A DNA stretch of 64,000 nt from Cognatishimia maritima. Lineage in GTDB: Bacteria; Pseudomonadota; Alphaproteobacteria; Rhodobacterales; Rhodobacteraceae. The DNA is taken from assembly GCF_900129685.1 (NCBI RefSeq), contig NZ_FQWM01000002.1:520654-584653 (forward strand), in the 5' to 3' direction. The notes below the pieces were generated by a model. It searched no databases and was not told the origin of the DNA. It was given only the letters and a program-made list of their open reading frames with translations. Position 1 is the stretch's first letter, and every line of letters starts with the position of its first letter. Below are positions 19,679-29,033 of this stretch, in pieces. Made by a program: the position numbers and the translations under genes.

Positions 19679-20332
19679 ATGAATTCCCCACTTATTCAGC
19701 TTTTGGTGCTGGCCGGCATTGCCGTTTTCCTGATCCTTCGGCTGAGAAACGTGCTTGGCACAAGAGATGGGTATGAACCCCCACGCGAAGCCGCTCCGGC
19801 GCAGCGACGCGGCCCCGCGCTTGAAGTGATTGATGGTGGCCCGGATCGCGACATTACCGATCATGTCGAAGACGGCAGCCCTTCGGCCATTGCCCTCGGC
19901 AAAATGAAAGCGGCGGAACCGGGTTTTGGCGTCAGCGATTTCCTTGGCGGTGCCAAAGGTGCGTATGAGATGATCCTGATGGGTTTTGAAAAGGGCGATC
20001 TGGCCCCGATCAAAGATTTCCTTGCCGAGGATGTCTATGAGACTTTTGAACAGGTCGTTAAAGCGCGCGAAGAGCAGGGGCTGAAAATCGACGCGGAATT
20101 CATCGGTGTGCGCGAAACCGCTTTGCAAGAGGCCACTTTTGACGATGCGACCCGCGAAGCTGAACTGACCGTGCGTTTCGTCGGTGAACTGACTTACGTT
20201 GTGCGCAACGCCGAGGGTGAAGTTGTCGAAGGCAGTGACACTCAGATCAAACGTCAGAAAGACGTCTGGACCTTTGCGCGGAATATGGGTTCTGACGATC
20301 CAAACTGGCAGCTTGTCGCCACGGGCGAATGA
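19679..20332 (+). CDS. Tim44-like domain membrane-anchored protein
   Basis: A 217-residue protein with one N-terminal membrane helix (LIQLLVLAGIAVFLILRL), a polar linker and a C-terminal Tim44-like domain (about 80-215) ending in the WTFARNMGSDDPNWQLVATGE segment. In mitochondria Tim44 tethers Hsp70 to the import channel. The bacterial relatives are inner-membrane proteins thought to act as adaptors for secretion or membrane assembly. It overlaps mltA by four bases. Confidence 0.88.
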   Translation: MNSPLIQLLVLAGIAVFLILRLRNVLGTRDGYEPPREAAPAQRRGPALEVIDGGPDRDITDHVEDGSPSAIALGKMKAAEPGFGVSDFLGGAKGAYEMILMGFEKGDLAPIKDFLAEDVYETFEQVVKAREEQGLKIDAEFIGVRETALQEATFDDATREAELTVRFVGELTYVVRNAEGEVVEGSDTQIKRQKDVWTFARNMGSDDPNWQLVATGE

Positions 20333-21366
20333 TTGCGGCGCTGCGGGCGGCATTGGTTGCGGGGGCGGCAATGATTTCCAGCATTGCGGCAGCGGATCCT
20401 TCGGTCACGATACTTGACTTCAAAGACCTCGATGGTTGGGAGCGCGACGATCACACCGCCGCGCTTCGTGTTTTTCAGAACACCTGCCCTGATCTTGATG
20501 CGCCGGATTGGCGCGCTGTCTGTGCGGCGGCACCCACCTTTGGAAGCGCCAAAAAGTTCTTTGAACTTCTGTTTCGACCCGTCCTGATTGAAGACGGCGC
20601 AGAGGCGAAATTCACTGGTTATTTTGAACCGGAACTCAATGGCTCTCGGATACCCACGGCGCGCTACCGGTTTCCGGTCTATGCCAAGCCGCCTGAGGTT
20701 GGGCTTGGCCAACGTTGGCTGAGCCGCGCAGAAATCGAAACCACCGGCGCGCTGGTGGGGCGTGGGCTGGAGATCGCTTGGGTTGACGATTCTGTTGAGC
20801 TGTTTTTCCTGCAAATCCAAGGCTCTGGCCGCATTCGCTTGCCTGACGGCAGCGCCATTCGCGTTGGTTATGGCGGCGCAAATGGGCACCCTTATCGCTC
20901 TATCGGGGCCGAACTTGTGCGGCGCGGTACCTATCAGGCGCATCAGGTCAGCGCGCAGGTCATCCAGAATTGGGTGAAACGCAACCCGGCAGAAGGCGCG
21001 GAGCTGCTGCGTCATAACCCGTCGTATGTCTTTTTTCGTCGGGTCGACCAGGTCCCTGCTGAGCTTGGTCCCTTGGGCGCAATGAATAGGTCCATCACGA
21101 CCCTACGATCGGTGGCTGTTGACCCGGCCTATACGCCCCTCGGCGCGCCGGTTTGGGTTGAAAAAGACGGCGCTGGCCCCATCCGGCGGCTTATGATTGC
21201 GCAGGACACCGGGTCGGCAATCAAAGGCGCGCAGCGCGCAGACATCTTTTTTGGCACCGGTGATGCCGCTGGTCGGCTGGCCGGTCAATTGCGCGACCCC
21301 GGGCGGATGCTGGTGCTTTTGCCCATTCAGCGCGCCTATTCGCTTTTGCCAGAGGCCGTGTTGTGA
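20329..21366 (+). CDS. mltA: Membrane-bound lytic murein transglycosylase A
   Basis: Cleaves the MurNAc-GlcNAc glycan bond of peptidoglycan, forming 1,6-anhydro-MurNAc. The 345-residue protein has a signal peptide (MIAALRAALVAGAAMISSIAAA), the MltA domain with FTGYFEPELNGSR and FFLQIQGSGRI, and a C-terminal 3D domain (IAQDTGSAIKGAQRADIF) that supplies the catalytic Asp region. No lipobox Cys is visible at the cleavage site, so it may be periplasmic rather than lipid-anchored. Confidence 0.94.
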   Translation: MIAALRAALVAGAAMISSIAAADPSVTILDFKDLDGWERDDHTAALRVFQNTCPDLDAPDWRAVCAAAPTFGSAKKFFELLFRPVLIEDGAEAKFTGYFEPELNGSRIPTARYRFPVYAKPPEVGLGQRWLSRAEIETTGALVGRGLEIAWVDDSVELFFLQIQGSGRIRLPDGSAIRVGYGGANGHPYRSIGAELVRRGTYQAHQVSAQVIQNWVKRNPAEGAELLRHNPSYVFFRRVDQVPAELGPLGAMNRSITTLRSVAVDPAYTPLGAPVWVEKDGAGPIRRLMIAQDTGSAIKGAQRADIFFGTGDAAGRLAGQLRDPGRMLVLLPIQRAYSLLPEAVL

Positions 21367-21956
21367 AACGCAAGAGACTGAGCGAAGAAGACAAGGCGCT
21401 TTGGAAAAAAGTGTCTGAAACGGCTGAGCCGTTGCACCCACCGGGTGCCCGCCCAAAACCTCCGTCAGAGCGCCCCTTGCCGATGCCAAAACCTGTCACG
21501 GTAGAGCATTCAAAGATCGCGCCGTTCCAGTTGGGCGCGAAATCCAAGGTCTCTGACATTGGGCACGACTTGATGCCCTCCATATCAGAGCGCGTGGGTG
21601 GTCAGCCTGTGCAGATGGATAAAAAGGCCTATGGCCGGATGACACGCGGCAAGCTGAAACCTGAAGGGCGGATTGACCTGCATGGCATGACATTAGAGCA
21701 AGCCCACCCTGCGCTGATCGGCTTTGTGACGCGATCCTATGCAGAAGGCAAACGGCTGGTTCTGGTCATCACGGGCAAAGGCAAATCCAAACGCGATGAT
21801 GGCCCCATCCCGGTGCGGCGCGGCGTGTTGAAACATCAAGTGCCGCAATGGCTGCAAATGGCGCCGCTGCGGTCTGTGGTGTTGCAGGTGCGCGAGGCGC
21901 ATTTGAAACACGGTGGGTCCGGAGCGTATTATGTTTATCTGCGCCGAACACGGTAG
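21363..21956 (+). CDS. Smr-domain protein
   Basis: A 197-residue protein with a basic, proline-rich N-terminal half and a C-terminal Smr (small MutS-related) domain starting RIDLHGMTLEQAHPALIGF and including VITGKGKSKRDDG and the terminal HGGSGAYYVYLRR. Smr domains are nucleases or nucleic-acid-binding modules. The cellular role of stand-alone Smr proteins of this type is not settled. It starts with GTG 21363, overlapping the mltA stop. Confidence 0.9.
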   Translation: MKRKRLSEEDKALWKKVSETAEPLHPPGARPKPPSERPLPMPKPVTVEHSKIAPFQLGAKSKVSDIGHDLMPSISERVGGQPVQMDKKAYGRMTRGKLKPEGRIDLHGMTLEQAHPALIGFVTRSYAEGKRLVLVITGKGKSKRDDGPIPVRRGVLKHQVPQWLQMAPLRSVVLQVREAHLKHGGSGAYYVYLRRTR

Positions 21957-22000
21957 ATTTCTAATAATGAGGGTGGCCCCTGACCTTGGGTGGGGGTGAA

Positions 22001-22049
22001 GCCCCCTCCCGTGGGGAGGGTCGGGGGCTGCCCGGCCTGTCGACCGGGC
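22001..22049. other. Double hairpin between convergent smr and hslU
   Basis: GCCCCCTCCC (22001-22010) pairs imperfectly with GGGAGGG and GGGGGC (22014-22028). A second stem is GCCCGG (22030-22035) with CCGGGC (22044-22049). It could terminate both genes. There is no clear T-run. Confidence 0.45.
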
Positions 22050-22065
22050 CTATGTTTCGTTCAAA

Positions 22066-23373
22066 TCAAAGCACGTAGCGCGACACATCCGTCGATTTTG
22101 ACAGTTCGCCCAAGTGTTTCTCAACAAATGCCGCGTCAATGGCGATCTCGGCCCCTGCCTGATCAGGCGCGGTAAAGCTGAGGTCTTCGAATACGCGTTC
22201 AATCACCGTGTAAAGACGCCGCGCACCAATGTTTTCAACCGATTGGTTCACTTCGGCCGCGATCTTGGCCAAGGCCGCGATGCCATCGTCGGTGAAAGTC
22301 ACGGTCACCTCTTCGGTCGCCATCAGCGCCGAATACTGCAGCGTCAGCGCATTGTCGGTTTCCGTCAGAATACGCACAAAATCCTCTTCGGTCAGCGCAC
22401 GCAGCTCCACCCGGATGGGTAGACGGCCCTGCAATTCGGGCAGCAGGTCCGAGGGTTTCGCAATGTGGAAGGCCCCTGAAGCGATGAACAAGATATGGTC
22501 GGTTTTCACCGGGCCATGTTTGGTGCTGACGGTTGTGCCTTCAATCAAGGGTAACAGATCGCGCTGCACCCCTTCCCGAGAGACATCGCCGCCGCGCGCG
22601 TCAGAGCGGGCACAGACCTTGTCGATCTCATCCAAAAAGACGATGCCGTTTTGTTCAACCGCTTCAAGCGCCGCCTTGGTGACGGTTTCATCATCCAGCA
22701 ATTTGTCGGCCTCTTCGCCGATCAGCACATCATAGCTTTCGGCCACGGTCAGGCGTTTCTTTGTCGTGCGTCCACCCATGGCTTTTCCGAAGATATCGCC
22801 AAGGTTCATCATGCCCATCTGGCTGCCGGGCTGACCGGGAATGTCAAACATCGACATTGGGTTGCTTGAATCGGTCAGTTCTAGGTCAATCACCGTGTCA
22901 TCAAGTTCCCCGGCGTGCAGCTTTTTGCGGAACATCTCGCGTGTGCCCTCGCGGGCGTCTTCGCCTGCAATGGCCGTGATCACGCGTTCCTCTGCCGCGC
23001 GCTGGGCGTTGGCTTTGACATCTTCGCGCATGAATTCGCGGGTTTGCATGATGGCGGCATCCACCAGATCACGCACAATCTGTTCCACGTCGCGACCCAC
23101 ATAGCCAACTTCGGTGAATTTCGTGGCCTCGACCTTGATGAAGGGGGCCTTCGCCAGCTTGGCAAGGCGGCGCGAGATTTCTGTTTTCCCGACGCCAGTC
23201 GGCCCAATCATCAGGATGTTTTTGGGATAAACTTCATCACGCAGATCATCCGCCAATTGCTTGCGCCGCCAGCGATTGCGCAGGGCTACGGCCACGGCAC
23301 GCTTGGCGTCTTTTTGCCCGATGATAAAGCGGTCAAGCTCGGAAACGATTTCACGAGGTGTCAGGTCAGTCAT
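22066..23373 (-). CDS. hslU: HslUV protease ATPase subunit HslU (ClpY)
   Basis: AAA+ unfoldase that feeds substrates to the HslV peptidase. The 435-residue protein has [25 protein letters not shown] at the N-terminus, Walker [13 protein letters not shown], the I domain (about 110-240), Walker [12 protein letters not shown] and sensor 2 [10 protein letters not shown]. The C-terminal SRYVL tail is the HslV-activating peptide. It lies 21 bases downstream of hslV. Confidence 0.98.
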   Translation of the reverse strand: MTDLTPREIVSELDRFIIGQKDAKRAVAVALRNRWRRKQLADDLRDEVYPKNILMIGPTGVGKTEISRRLAKLAKAPFIKVEATKFTEVGYVGRDVEQIVRDLVDAAIMQTREFMREDVKANAQRAAEERVITAIAGEDAREGTREMFRKKLHAGELDDTVIDLELTDSSNPMSMFDIPGQPGSQMGMMNLGDIFGKAMGGRTTKKRLTVAESYDVLIGEEADKLLDDETVTKAALEAVEQNGIVFLDEIDKVCARSDARGGDVSREGVQRDLLPLIEGTTVSTKHGPVKTDHILFIASGAFHIAKPSDLLPELQGRLPIRVELRALTEEDFVRILTETDNALTLQYSALMATEEVTVTFTDDGIAALAKIAAEVNQSVENIGARRLYTVIERVFEDLSFTAPDQAGAEIAIDAAFVEKHLGELSKSTDVSRYVL

Positions 23374-23394
23374 ATTATTTCCTAAGTCTTCGAG

Positions 23395-23952
23395 TCAGGC
23401 CGAGATTTTTTCCACAGTCAGGCGACCGTTGGTGTAGACGCAGATGTCCGCCGCAATCGCCATGGCATCGCGGGCAATGGTCTCGGCGTCTCTGTTGCTG
23501 TCCATCATGCCGCGCGCAGCGGCCAGGGCGAAGTTGCCGCCAGAGCCAATCGCGGTCACATCATGTTCGGGTTCCAGCACATCCCCTGCCCCGGTGATCA
23601 CGAAGATATCTTTGCCATCAGACACGATCAGCATGGCTTCGAGTTTTTGCAGGTATTTGTCGGTGCGCCAGTCTTTGGCCAATTCAACAGACGCACGCGC
23701 CAGTTGGCCCGGCGTGGCCTCTAGTTTGGCTTCAAGGCGTTCAAGCAGCGTAAAAGCATCTGCCGTTGATCCGGCAAAACCGCAAACAACCTCATGCCCG
23801 CCGGGTTTCAGGCGTCGCACCTTGCGCGCGGTGCCTTTGATGACCGTCTGACCAAGGCTAACCTGCCCGTCACCCGCGATGACAACCTCGCCGCCTTTCT
23901 TGACGCCGATAATCGTTGTGCCGTGCCAGCCTGGAAATTTGTCTTCTGCCAT
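23395..23952 (-). CDS. hslV: HslUV protease proteolytic subunit HslV (ClpQ)
   Basis: Threonine peptidase related to proteasome beta subunits. The ATG at 23952 follows a GGAGG site and gives 185 residues. The short leader [11 protein letters not shown] should be removed to expose the N-terminal TTIIGV nucleophile, as in other alphaproteobacterial HslV. The core motifs [15 protein letters not shown] and [18 protein letters not shown] are present. It is upstream of and coupled with hslU. Confidence 0.97.
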   Translation of the reverse strand: MAEDKFPGWHGTTIIGVKKGGEVVIAGDGQVSLGQTVIKGTARKVRRLKPGGHEVVCGFAGSTADAFTLLERLEAKLEATPGQLARASVELAKDWRTDKYLQKLEAMLIVSDGKDIFVITGAGDVLEPEHDVTAIGSGGNFALAAARGMMDSNRDAETIARDAMAIAADICVYTNGRLTVEKISA

Positions 23953-24172
23953 CAAAGCCTCCGTAAATGCGTCGTTCGTATATGGGCCGCACCGTTGCCG
24001 GACGCAAGCGTCAGGCGGAAACTGCGCATCAATCTAAGTTTTCAAACCGCTCAAAAGCTATGCAAAAACTGCAGATCGGGCTTCTTATTTCGTCAATTGT
24101 GAGACTCGCTTTCCGCGCCTAGGTAGGCGTCAAGCTGACAGGACGTCGGCACATGCACATAGGACAAATCAA

Positions 24173-24364
24173 ATGGCTACCCAAGCTATCGCCGTGAAAG
24201 CACCATTCAGAGCCGCTGGCGCTCTGCGTGAGTACAACCTGATCTCTGAGATCTTCACCGCTTTCGCAACCTGGAAAGAAAAGCACAAGACTCGGGCCAT
24301 GCTGCTAGAGCTGAGCGATGCCCAACTGGATGACATCGGTCTTTCGCGCAAAGACCTGCTGTAA
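24173..24364 (+). CDS. Small DUF1127-family protein
   Basis: A 63-residue basic protein with the DUF1127-like C-terminal motif LLELSDAQLDDIGLSRKDLL. Such small proteins are common in Rhodobacterales; some take part in phosphate or RNA metabolism, but no role can be assigned here. It follows a 220-base gap in which no further gene is visible and is closed by a strong hairpin terminator. Confidence 0.8.
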   Translation: MATQAIAVKAPFRAAGALREYNLISEIFTAFATWKEKHKTRAMLLELSDAQLDDIGLSRKDLL

Positions 24365-24396
24365 TTTCGATCCTGCGCAAGTGCGCGGATTTGACT

Positions 24397-24429
24397 GAAA
24401 GCCGCTCTGTTCCCCCCAGAGCGGCTTTC
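24397..24429. terminator. Bidirectional terminator
   Basis: GAAAGCCGCTCTG (24397-24409) and CAGAGCGGCTTTC (24417-24429) form a perfect 13-bp stem between the convergent DUF1127 and Lin0512 genes. Confidence 0.75.
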
Positions 24430-24440
24430 GCATGTTTGGG

Positions 24441-24809
24441 TTACGCTTCGGACAGGACCCATTTCCCAGTTTGATCCGGCACAAAGGCTTCAATCGCGGC
24501 AGTGGCCACAACATGATGCGTTCCAGCTTCGGCATCATGCACATCAAGCCCGCCTTTGACCGCCGTGACATGCGCGACCCCACGCGGCAATTCTGAGGCG
24601 ACAGCCTCACAATCCACCAAATCAGGCTGCGCCACGCCAATGGTGACGTTAACTGCCATCTCAGAATGATCCATGCCGATCTTGGAAAACAGCGTGATCG
24701 AGGAGTGATGCAGCGCGTCTTGCACGGCGCGTTTGGCGGCCTTGGAATAATCCTGACCATAAAGGTCGTTGCCCATCCCCATTTCCAAGATAATCCGTTT
24801 CTTTTCCAT
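24441..24809 (-). CDS. Lin0512-family protein, copy A
   Basis: A 122-residue protein of the Lin0512 family, whose function is unknown. The N-terminal IILEMGMGNDLYGQDYSKAAKRAVQDALHHSSI pattern (quoted here only as its family position, residues 6-38) parallels copy B upstream. It also has the AQPDLVDCEAVASELP segment. Its start overlaps the stop of copy B by four bases, so the two are translationally coupled and probably form a heteromer. Confidence 0.78.
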   Translation of the reverse strand: MEKKRIILEMGMGNDLYGQDYSKAAKRAVQDALHHSSITLFSKIGMDHSEMAVNVTIGVAQPDLVDCEAVASELPRGVAHVTAVKGGLDVHDAEAGTHHVVATAAIEAFVPDQTGKWVLSEA

Positions 24810-25156
24810 CAGGCGGGCTCCATATCAAAGGACACGATGATTGCCGCATTGGCGATCACGGTATGGCCGTCGCGATGAGGCGCGTCGATATCCAACCCAC
24901 CCTCTTCGACAGTGATGTTAGGCTGGCCGTAGGGGAAAATCTTTTCCAATGTGGCGATATCGACCTGCTCCGGATTGGCGCAGCCGATCTTGGCGTCGAT
25001 GATCATCGCGCTTTTTTCAAAGCCAAAAAGCTCGGCCATATTGATGGAATTGTGCCAAAGCGCATCTTTCAGGGCGCGACTGGCGGCTTCGGTGTAGTCT
25101 TGGCGGCGCAGGGATGTGCCCATCCCGAATTCCACCAACACACGGGTTTTGGCCAT
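24809..25156 (-). CDS. Lin0512-family protein, copy B
   Basis: A 115-residue paralogue of the downstream gene. The shared pattern is LVEFGMGTSLRRQDYTEAA followed by RALKDALWHNSI, then a Cys-Ala-Asn/Gln-Pro segment (GCANPEQVD) and GGLDIDAPHRDGHTVIANAA. The start was set at ATG 25156, preceded by AAAGGAAAG; an upstream in-frame ATG adds an unrelated 34 residues. No catalytic motif is recognised. Confidence 0.78.
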   Translation of the reverse strand: MAKTRVLVEFGMGTSLRRQDYTEAASRALKDALWHNSINMAELFGFEKSAMIIDAKIGCANPEQVDIATLEKIFPYGQPNITVEEGGLDIDAPHRDGHTVIANAAIIVSFDMEPA

Positions 25157-25247
25157 GGGGCTTTCCTTTCTAAAGTCGCTGGCAGACTGGGCAATCTGGC
25201 TTGGAAAGGAAAGAGGCACTTTGCCGCTTTGATATGGCCAACGAAAA

Positions 25248-25272
25248 ATGGCGCCCAAATCGGGGACGCCAT
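25248..25272 (-). terminator. Rho-independent terminator after trxA
   Basis: On the minus strand ATGGCGTCCCC (from 25272) pairs with GGGCGCCAT (to 25248), followed by TTTTTCG. It lies 25 bases beyond the trxA stop. Confidence 0.75.
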
Positions 25273-25296
25273 CTTCAATTCAATTGACCGCTTTGA

Positions 25297-25617
25297 TCAG
25301 ATGGAATCTTCGATCCAGCTTTGCAGCGCCGCCTTAGGGGCCGCGCCCGCGCGGTTAGAAACAACCTGACCGTCTTTGAAGATAAACAGCGCAGGAATGC
25401 CACGCACGCCCATGGCGGCTGCGGAATTCGGGTTGGAGTCGACATCGACTTTCACAACCTTCACTTTGCCTTCGTAATCGGCGGACAGCTCCTCGAGCGC
25501 CGGGCCGATTTGTTTACATGGGCCACACCATTCTGCCCAGAAGTCGACGACAACGGGGATATCGGAATTTTTGACTTCAGCGTCAAAGGTGGCATCGGTG
25601 ACAGCAACAGTTGCCAT
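25297..25617 (-). CDS. trxA: Thioredoxin 1
   Basis: General cytoplasmic disulfide reductase. The 106-residue protein has the active site [20 protein letters not shown], cis-Pro (RGIPALFIF) and the terminal helix. It follows addA, from which it is separated by 59 bases, and is followed by its own terminator, an order common in alphaproteobacteria. Confidence 0.97.
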   Translation of the reverse strand: MATVAVTDATFDAEVKNSDIPVVVDFWAEWCGPCKQIGPALEELSADYEGKVKVVKVDVDSNPNSAAAMGVRGIPALFIFKDGQVVSNRAGAAPKAALQSWIEDSI

Positions 25618-25676
25618 TTGAGTCTCCTAGGAAGAAATTGAGTTGGACATGAAACTAGGTACCCGATCTTGTGCCG

Positions 25677-28600
25677 TCAAGGCGCATACACGTTTGCGAG
25701 AGCGTCCGTGATCAGCGCATCTGGCAAGGGCATGATTTCAGCCGTTTTTGTCCAGAGCAGCGCAGTTTTAATAGTTTTGTCCGGGTAGATTTGTTTCAAC
25801 GCATGGGCATAGGCCCCCATTTGGCGCAGCAACCCTACTGGAACGGCGGTCGCATCTGCAGGCACCACGGCATTGGTTTTGAAATCGACGGCCAGCACCT
25901 CGGTTTCGCTGATCACCAGCCGGTCAATGGTGCCGTGAAGGCGATTGGGGCCAAGCTCCGCTGTCAGCGAAACTTCGGCGAGCGTTTCTGGCGCAAAGAA
26001 GGAGCGCAGATTGGCAGAACGCAACACTTGTGCAGCTTCGGCCAGCAGATCGGGCCAAGCTTCTGTTCCCTCTCCCGCGTTTTCAAGGATGCGTGGTGTC
26101 AGACCCTGCCAATTTTCTTCCGGTTCATGGGCCAAATGTTCCAACAGCAAGTGAATCTGGCGGCCGCGTTGCTTGGCCGCTTCCTCGTCCAAACCGGCCT
26201 CGCCAGGCAGCGCCTTTGCGCCGCCGAGGTCCGAAGGACTGAGCGCAGGTTCTTTGGCGACGGTCGCTGGCGCAGATTGGCCAAAGAAACCGGGCAACGG
26301 GGCCAATGTGGCATCGGCGGGCGCTGTTTCCGTGACAACGACCCCAGACCAATCGCCATGTTCGTAGCGCAGCCCCTGCCCTTCGGCGAAAGGAAAGGCA
26401 GTTGCGCCGGCATGTTTCATTCCGGCTTCGATGGTCTGGTACCAAGTGTCGCCGGATTTATCCAAATCCGCGGCGGCCGCCACGATCAACCATTTCTCGG
26501 CGCGGGTCATGGCCACGTAAAGCAAACGCAACCGTTCAGCGCGCTGGGCATCGATCTTTGTCTCACGCGCCGCGCGCACCGCTTCAGGTGCGGTTGCCCC
26601 GCCAGAATTCCAAAGCGCCACGTCGCCGCTTTCGACAATCTGATCCCGCATCTGCAGCAGACGTTTGCCTGTATCCGGCATGATAACGATGGGCGCTTCA
26701 AGGCCTTTGGAGCCATGCACCGTCATCACCCTGATCTGGTCGCTGGCGCTGTCCATCTGGCGTTTGATTTCCAGATCGTCGGTTTCCATCCAGACCAGAA
26801 ATCCCGTCAGGCTGGGAATTGCGCTGCGTTCATAGGCCAAGGCTTGCGACAAAAGCGCGTTGATCCCGTCCTCAGCTTCATTGCCCAGCCGCCCCAGCAG
26901 CTTTTTGCGCCCGCCATGGCGGGTCAAAACCCGCTCAATCAGGTCGTAAGGCCGCAGAAAGTCCGTTTTGCCCATAAGGTCAGACAGGAAGGCCATGGTT
27001 TCGGGGAATTCTTCTCCCCTTTCACGCAAGGCCTGCCATAAGAACGGCGTGGTGCGGCGATGGGCAAGGTCGAATAGTTGCTGTTCGCTCCACCCTAAAA
27101 GCGGCGAACGCAGAACTGTGGCAAGGGACAGGCTGTCCTCGGGTGTGCCAAGGAACTTCAGCAACGCCTCAAGGTCTTTGACGGCCATTTCAGCGCCAAC
27201 TTTCAGGCGATCAGCACCGGCAATTGGCAGGTTTGCTGCCTTACAGGCGCGAATGATTTCCTGAAACAGGTCAGAGCGGCGTTGCACAAGTATAAGGAAA
27301 TCGCCCGCGCGCACCGGGCGTTGGGTGTAGATGCCATCCTCGCCCTTTTCGGCCGGGATAGTGACTGTTTCGCGGATCATCCGCTTGATTTCCCAAGCGA
27401 TGTTTTGTGCCAGTTGCACCGTGTGATGCGTGTCACTCAGGCGGTCCACCGGATCAAACCAATCGCCCTCTTCTGGGGTTTCGGTCTTTTCCACCACGGG
27501 CCACAGGTCGACGCGCCCCGGCAAGTCATTGTTGAACGCAATATGGCGGTCGAAATTTGTGTCGGGCTGGACCTGAAAGCAGGCGTCCACAACGCGCAAA
27601 ATGGCATCAGAGGAGCGGAAGGAATACTCCAGCTCCAAAGTCTGCAGTGGCGTTTCCGAGGCTTGCAATCGCTCCTTAAATTCGGCGCGCATGCGGTCGA
27701 ATTCGGCAGGGTCAGCGCCCTGAAAGCTGTAGATTGATTGCTTTTTGTCCCCAACGACAAAGATCGTGCGCCGCGTTTCGGTGCGGGCACCGGTGCCTGC
27801 AGTGAATTCCTGCGCCAGACGTTCAATCACCTGCCATTGCACAGGGCTTGTGTCCTGCGCCTCGTCCACAAGGATGTGGTCGATACCGCCGTCCAATCGA
27901 TACAGCACCCATTGCGCAACGCTGGGATCGGACAAGAGGTTGCGCGCGCGCAGGATCAGGTCGTCGAAATCAAGCCAGCCAAGGCGCTGTTTACGATCGT
28001 CGTACAGGTGCAAGAAGCGGTGCGCGAAGCGCCACAGGGCCATTGTTTTGCGCAGGTTCGACAGCGCCAAACGTTGCGCGCGCGCCTCTTCGACGCGCAG
28101 CATGAATTTGTCCAGCCGCGCAATCAGATCGGGGTGATCGTTCTGCAGCTTTTTTGTTGGGAAAGAGCCTATCTTGGCTGAAAACGGCTCTTTTGCCTTT
28201 TCACCCGTCAGGAATATGCCTTCCAATTCAGCCAACGTGTCAAATCCGATACTGGGCAGCGCAGCGAGCTTTTCCGCCGCTTTGCCATCATTCACACCGC
28301 CTGTTCTCAGGATATCGATCAACGCTGTGACAAGACTGCATTCATCCCCAAGAAACACGCTTTCGGCGATAGTTTTTTCGGTTGTGCCCGGCTTAAGACC
28401 CAATTCTGCAGCCAGCAGCCCTTCATCCACCTCCCGCGCGAAACTTGCACGGTTGCGCGTGACGTCCGAGGTCAGATGCTGCAGGTCTTCGCCGGTGAAA
28501 TGCGCGGCGAGGTTCGCGACGAGCGTTGAGTCTGCGCTGTCGGCCATCTGTCCCACAATTTCGTCGCGCAAAAGGTCAGCTGCGCGGTCTTCCATTTCGG

Positions 28601-29033
28601 TAAAAAGCGGGCTGACTCCGGCTTCTAGCGGAAAGCGGCGCAGCAGAGACGCGCAGAAAGAGTGGATGGTTTGGATTTTCAATCCGCCCGGCGTTTCAAT
28701 GGCACGAGCGAACAAGGTCCGGGCGTTATTCAGCTGTGTGCTGTCGATCTGACCTTCGACGCCAAGGTCCAAAAGTTCCGCTTTTAAGGCGGAATCGTCT
28801 CTCATTGCCCAAGCGCCAAGCCGTTTGAACAATCGGTTCTGCATCTCTGACGCGGCGGCTTTGGTATAGGTCAGACACAGGATGTGTTGTGGCTGCACGC
28901 CTTCGAGCAACAGGCGTGCTACACGGTCAGTCAACACGCGGGTTTTGCCGGACCCCGCATTTGCCGAAAGCCAAGTTGAGGCATCTGGCCGCGCGGCCTG
29001 GACCTGACGTTCGGTGGCGTCGTTGCGCTTCAT
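25677..29033 (-). CDS. addA: Double-strand break repair helicase-nuclease AddA
   Basis: With AddB it resects DNA double-strand ends for RecA. The protein has 1118 residues from ATG 29033 (MKRNDATERQVQAA). Superfamily 1 helicase motifs are present: Walker A SANAGSGKTRVL, motif II HILVDEAQDTSP, motif III FVVGDKKQSIYSFQGA and motif V VMTVHGSKGLEAPIV. The C-terminal RecB-like nuclease contains VLAVDFKTNAVVP (Asp-x-Lys). Its ATG overlaps the addB stop (ATGA), so the complex is made from one transcript. Confidence 0.95.
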   Translation of the reverse strand: MKRNDATERQVQAARPDASTWLSANAGSGKTRVLTDRVARLLLEGVQPQHILCLTYTKAAASEMQNRLFKRLGAWAMRDDSALKAELLDLGVEGQIDSTQLNNARTLFARAIETPGGLKIQTIHSFCASLLRRFPLEAGVSPLFTEMEDRAADLLRDEIVGQMADSADSTLVANLAAHFTGEDLQHLTSDVTRNRASFAREVDEGLLAAELGLKPGTTEKTIAESVFLGDECSLVTALIDILRTGGVNDGKAAEKLAALPSIGFDTLAELEGIFLTGEKAKEPFSAKIGSFPTKKLQNDHPDLIARLDKFMLRVEEARAQRLALSNLRKTMALWRFAHRFLHLYDDRKQRLGWLDFDDLILRARNLLSDPSVAQWVLYRLDGGIDHILVDEAQDTSPVQWQVIERLAQEFTAGTGARTETRRTIFVVGDKKQSIYSFQGADPAEFDRMRAEFKERLQASETPLQTLELEYSFRSSDAILRVVDACFQVQPDTNFDRHIAFNNDLPGRVDLWPVVEKTETPEEGDWFDPVDRLSDTHHTVQLAQNIAWEIKRMIRETVTIPAEKGEDGIYTQRPVRAGDFLILVQRRSDLFQEIIRACKAANLPIAGADRLKVGAEMAVKDLEALLKFLGTPEDSLSLATVLRSPLLGWSEQQLFDLAHRRTTPFLWQALRERGEEFPETMAFLSDLMGKTDFLRPYDLIERVLTRHGGRKKLLGRLGNEAEDGINALLSQALAYERSAIPSLTGFLVWMETDDLEIKRQMDSASDQIRVMTVHGSKGLEAPIVIMPDTGKRLLQMRDQIVESGDVALWNSGGATAPEAVRAARETKIDAQRAERLRLLYVAMTRAEKWLIVAAAADLDKSGDTWYQTIEAGMKHAGATAFPFAEGQGLRYEHGDWSGVVVTETAPADATLAPLPGFFGQSAPATVAKEPALSPSDLGGAKALPGEAGLDEEAAKQRGRQIHLLLEHLAHEPEENWQGLTPRILENAGEGTEAWPDLLAEAAQVLRSANLRSFFAPETLAEVSLTAELGPNRLHGTIDRLVISETEVLAVDFKTNAVVPADATAVPVGLLRQMGAYAHALKQIYPDKTIKTALLWTKTAEIMPLPDALITDALANVYAP

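Noticed and set aside
25671-27041. A 456-residue open frame on the plus strand
   Set aside because: It lies antisense to addA, which has full helicase and nuclease motifs in its frame. The antisense translation has no recognisable domain and is a product of high GC content.
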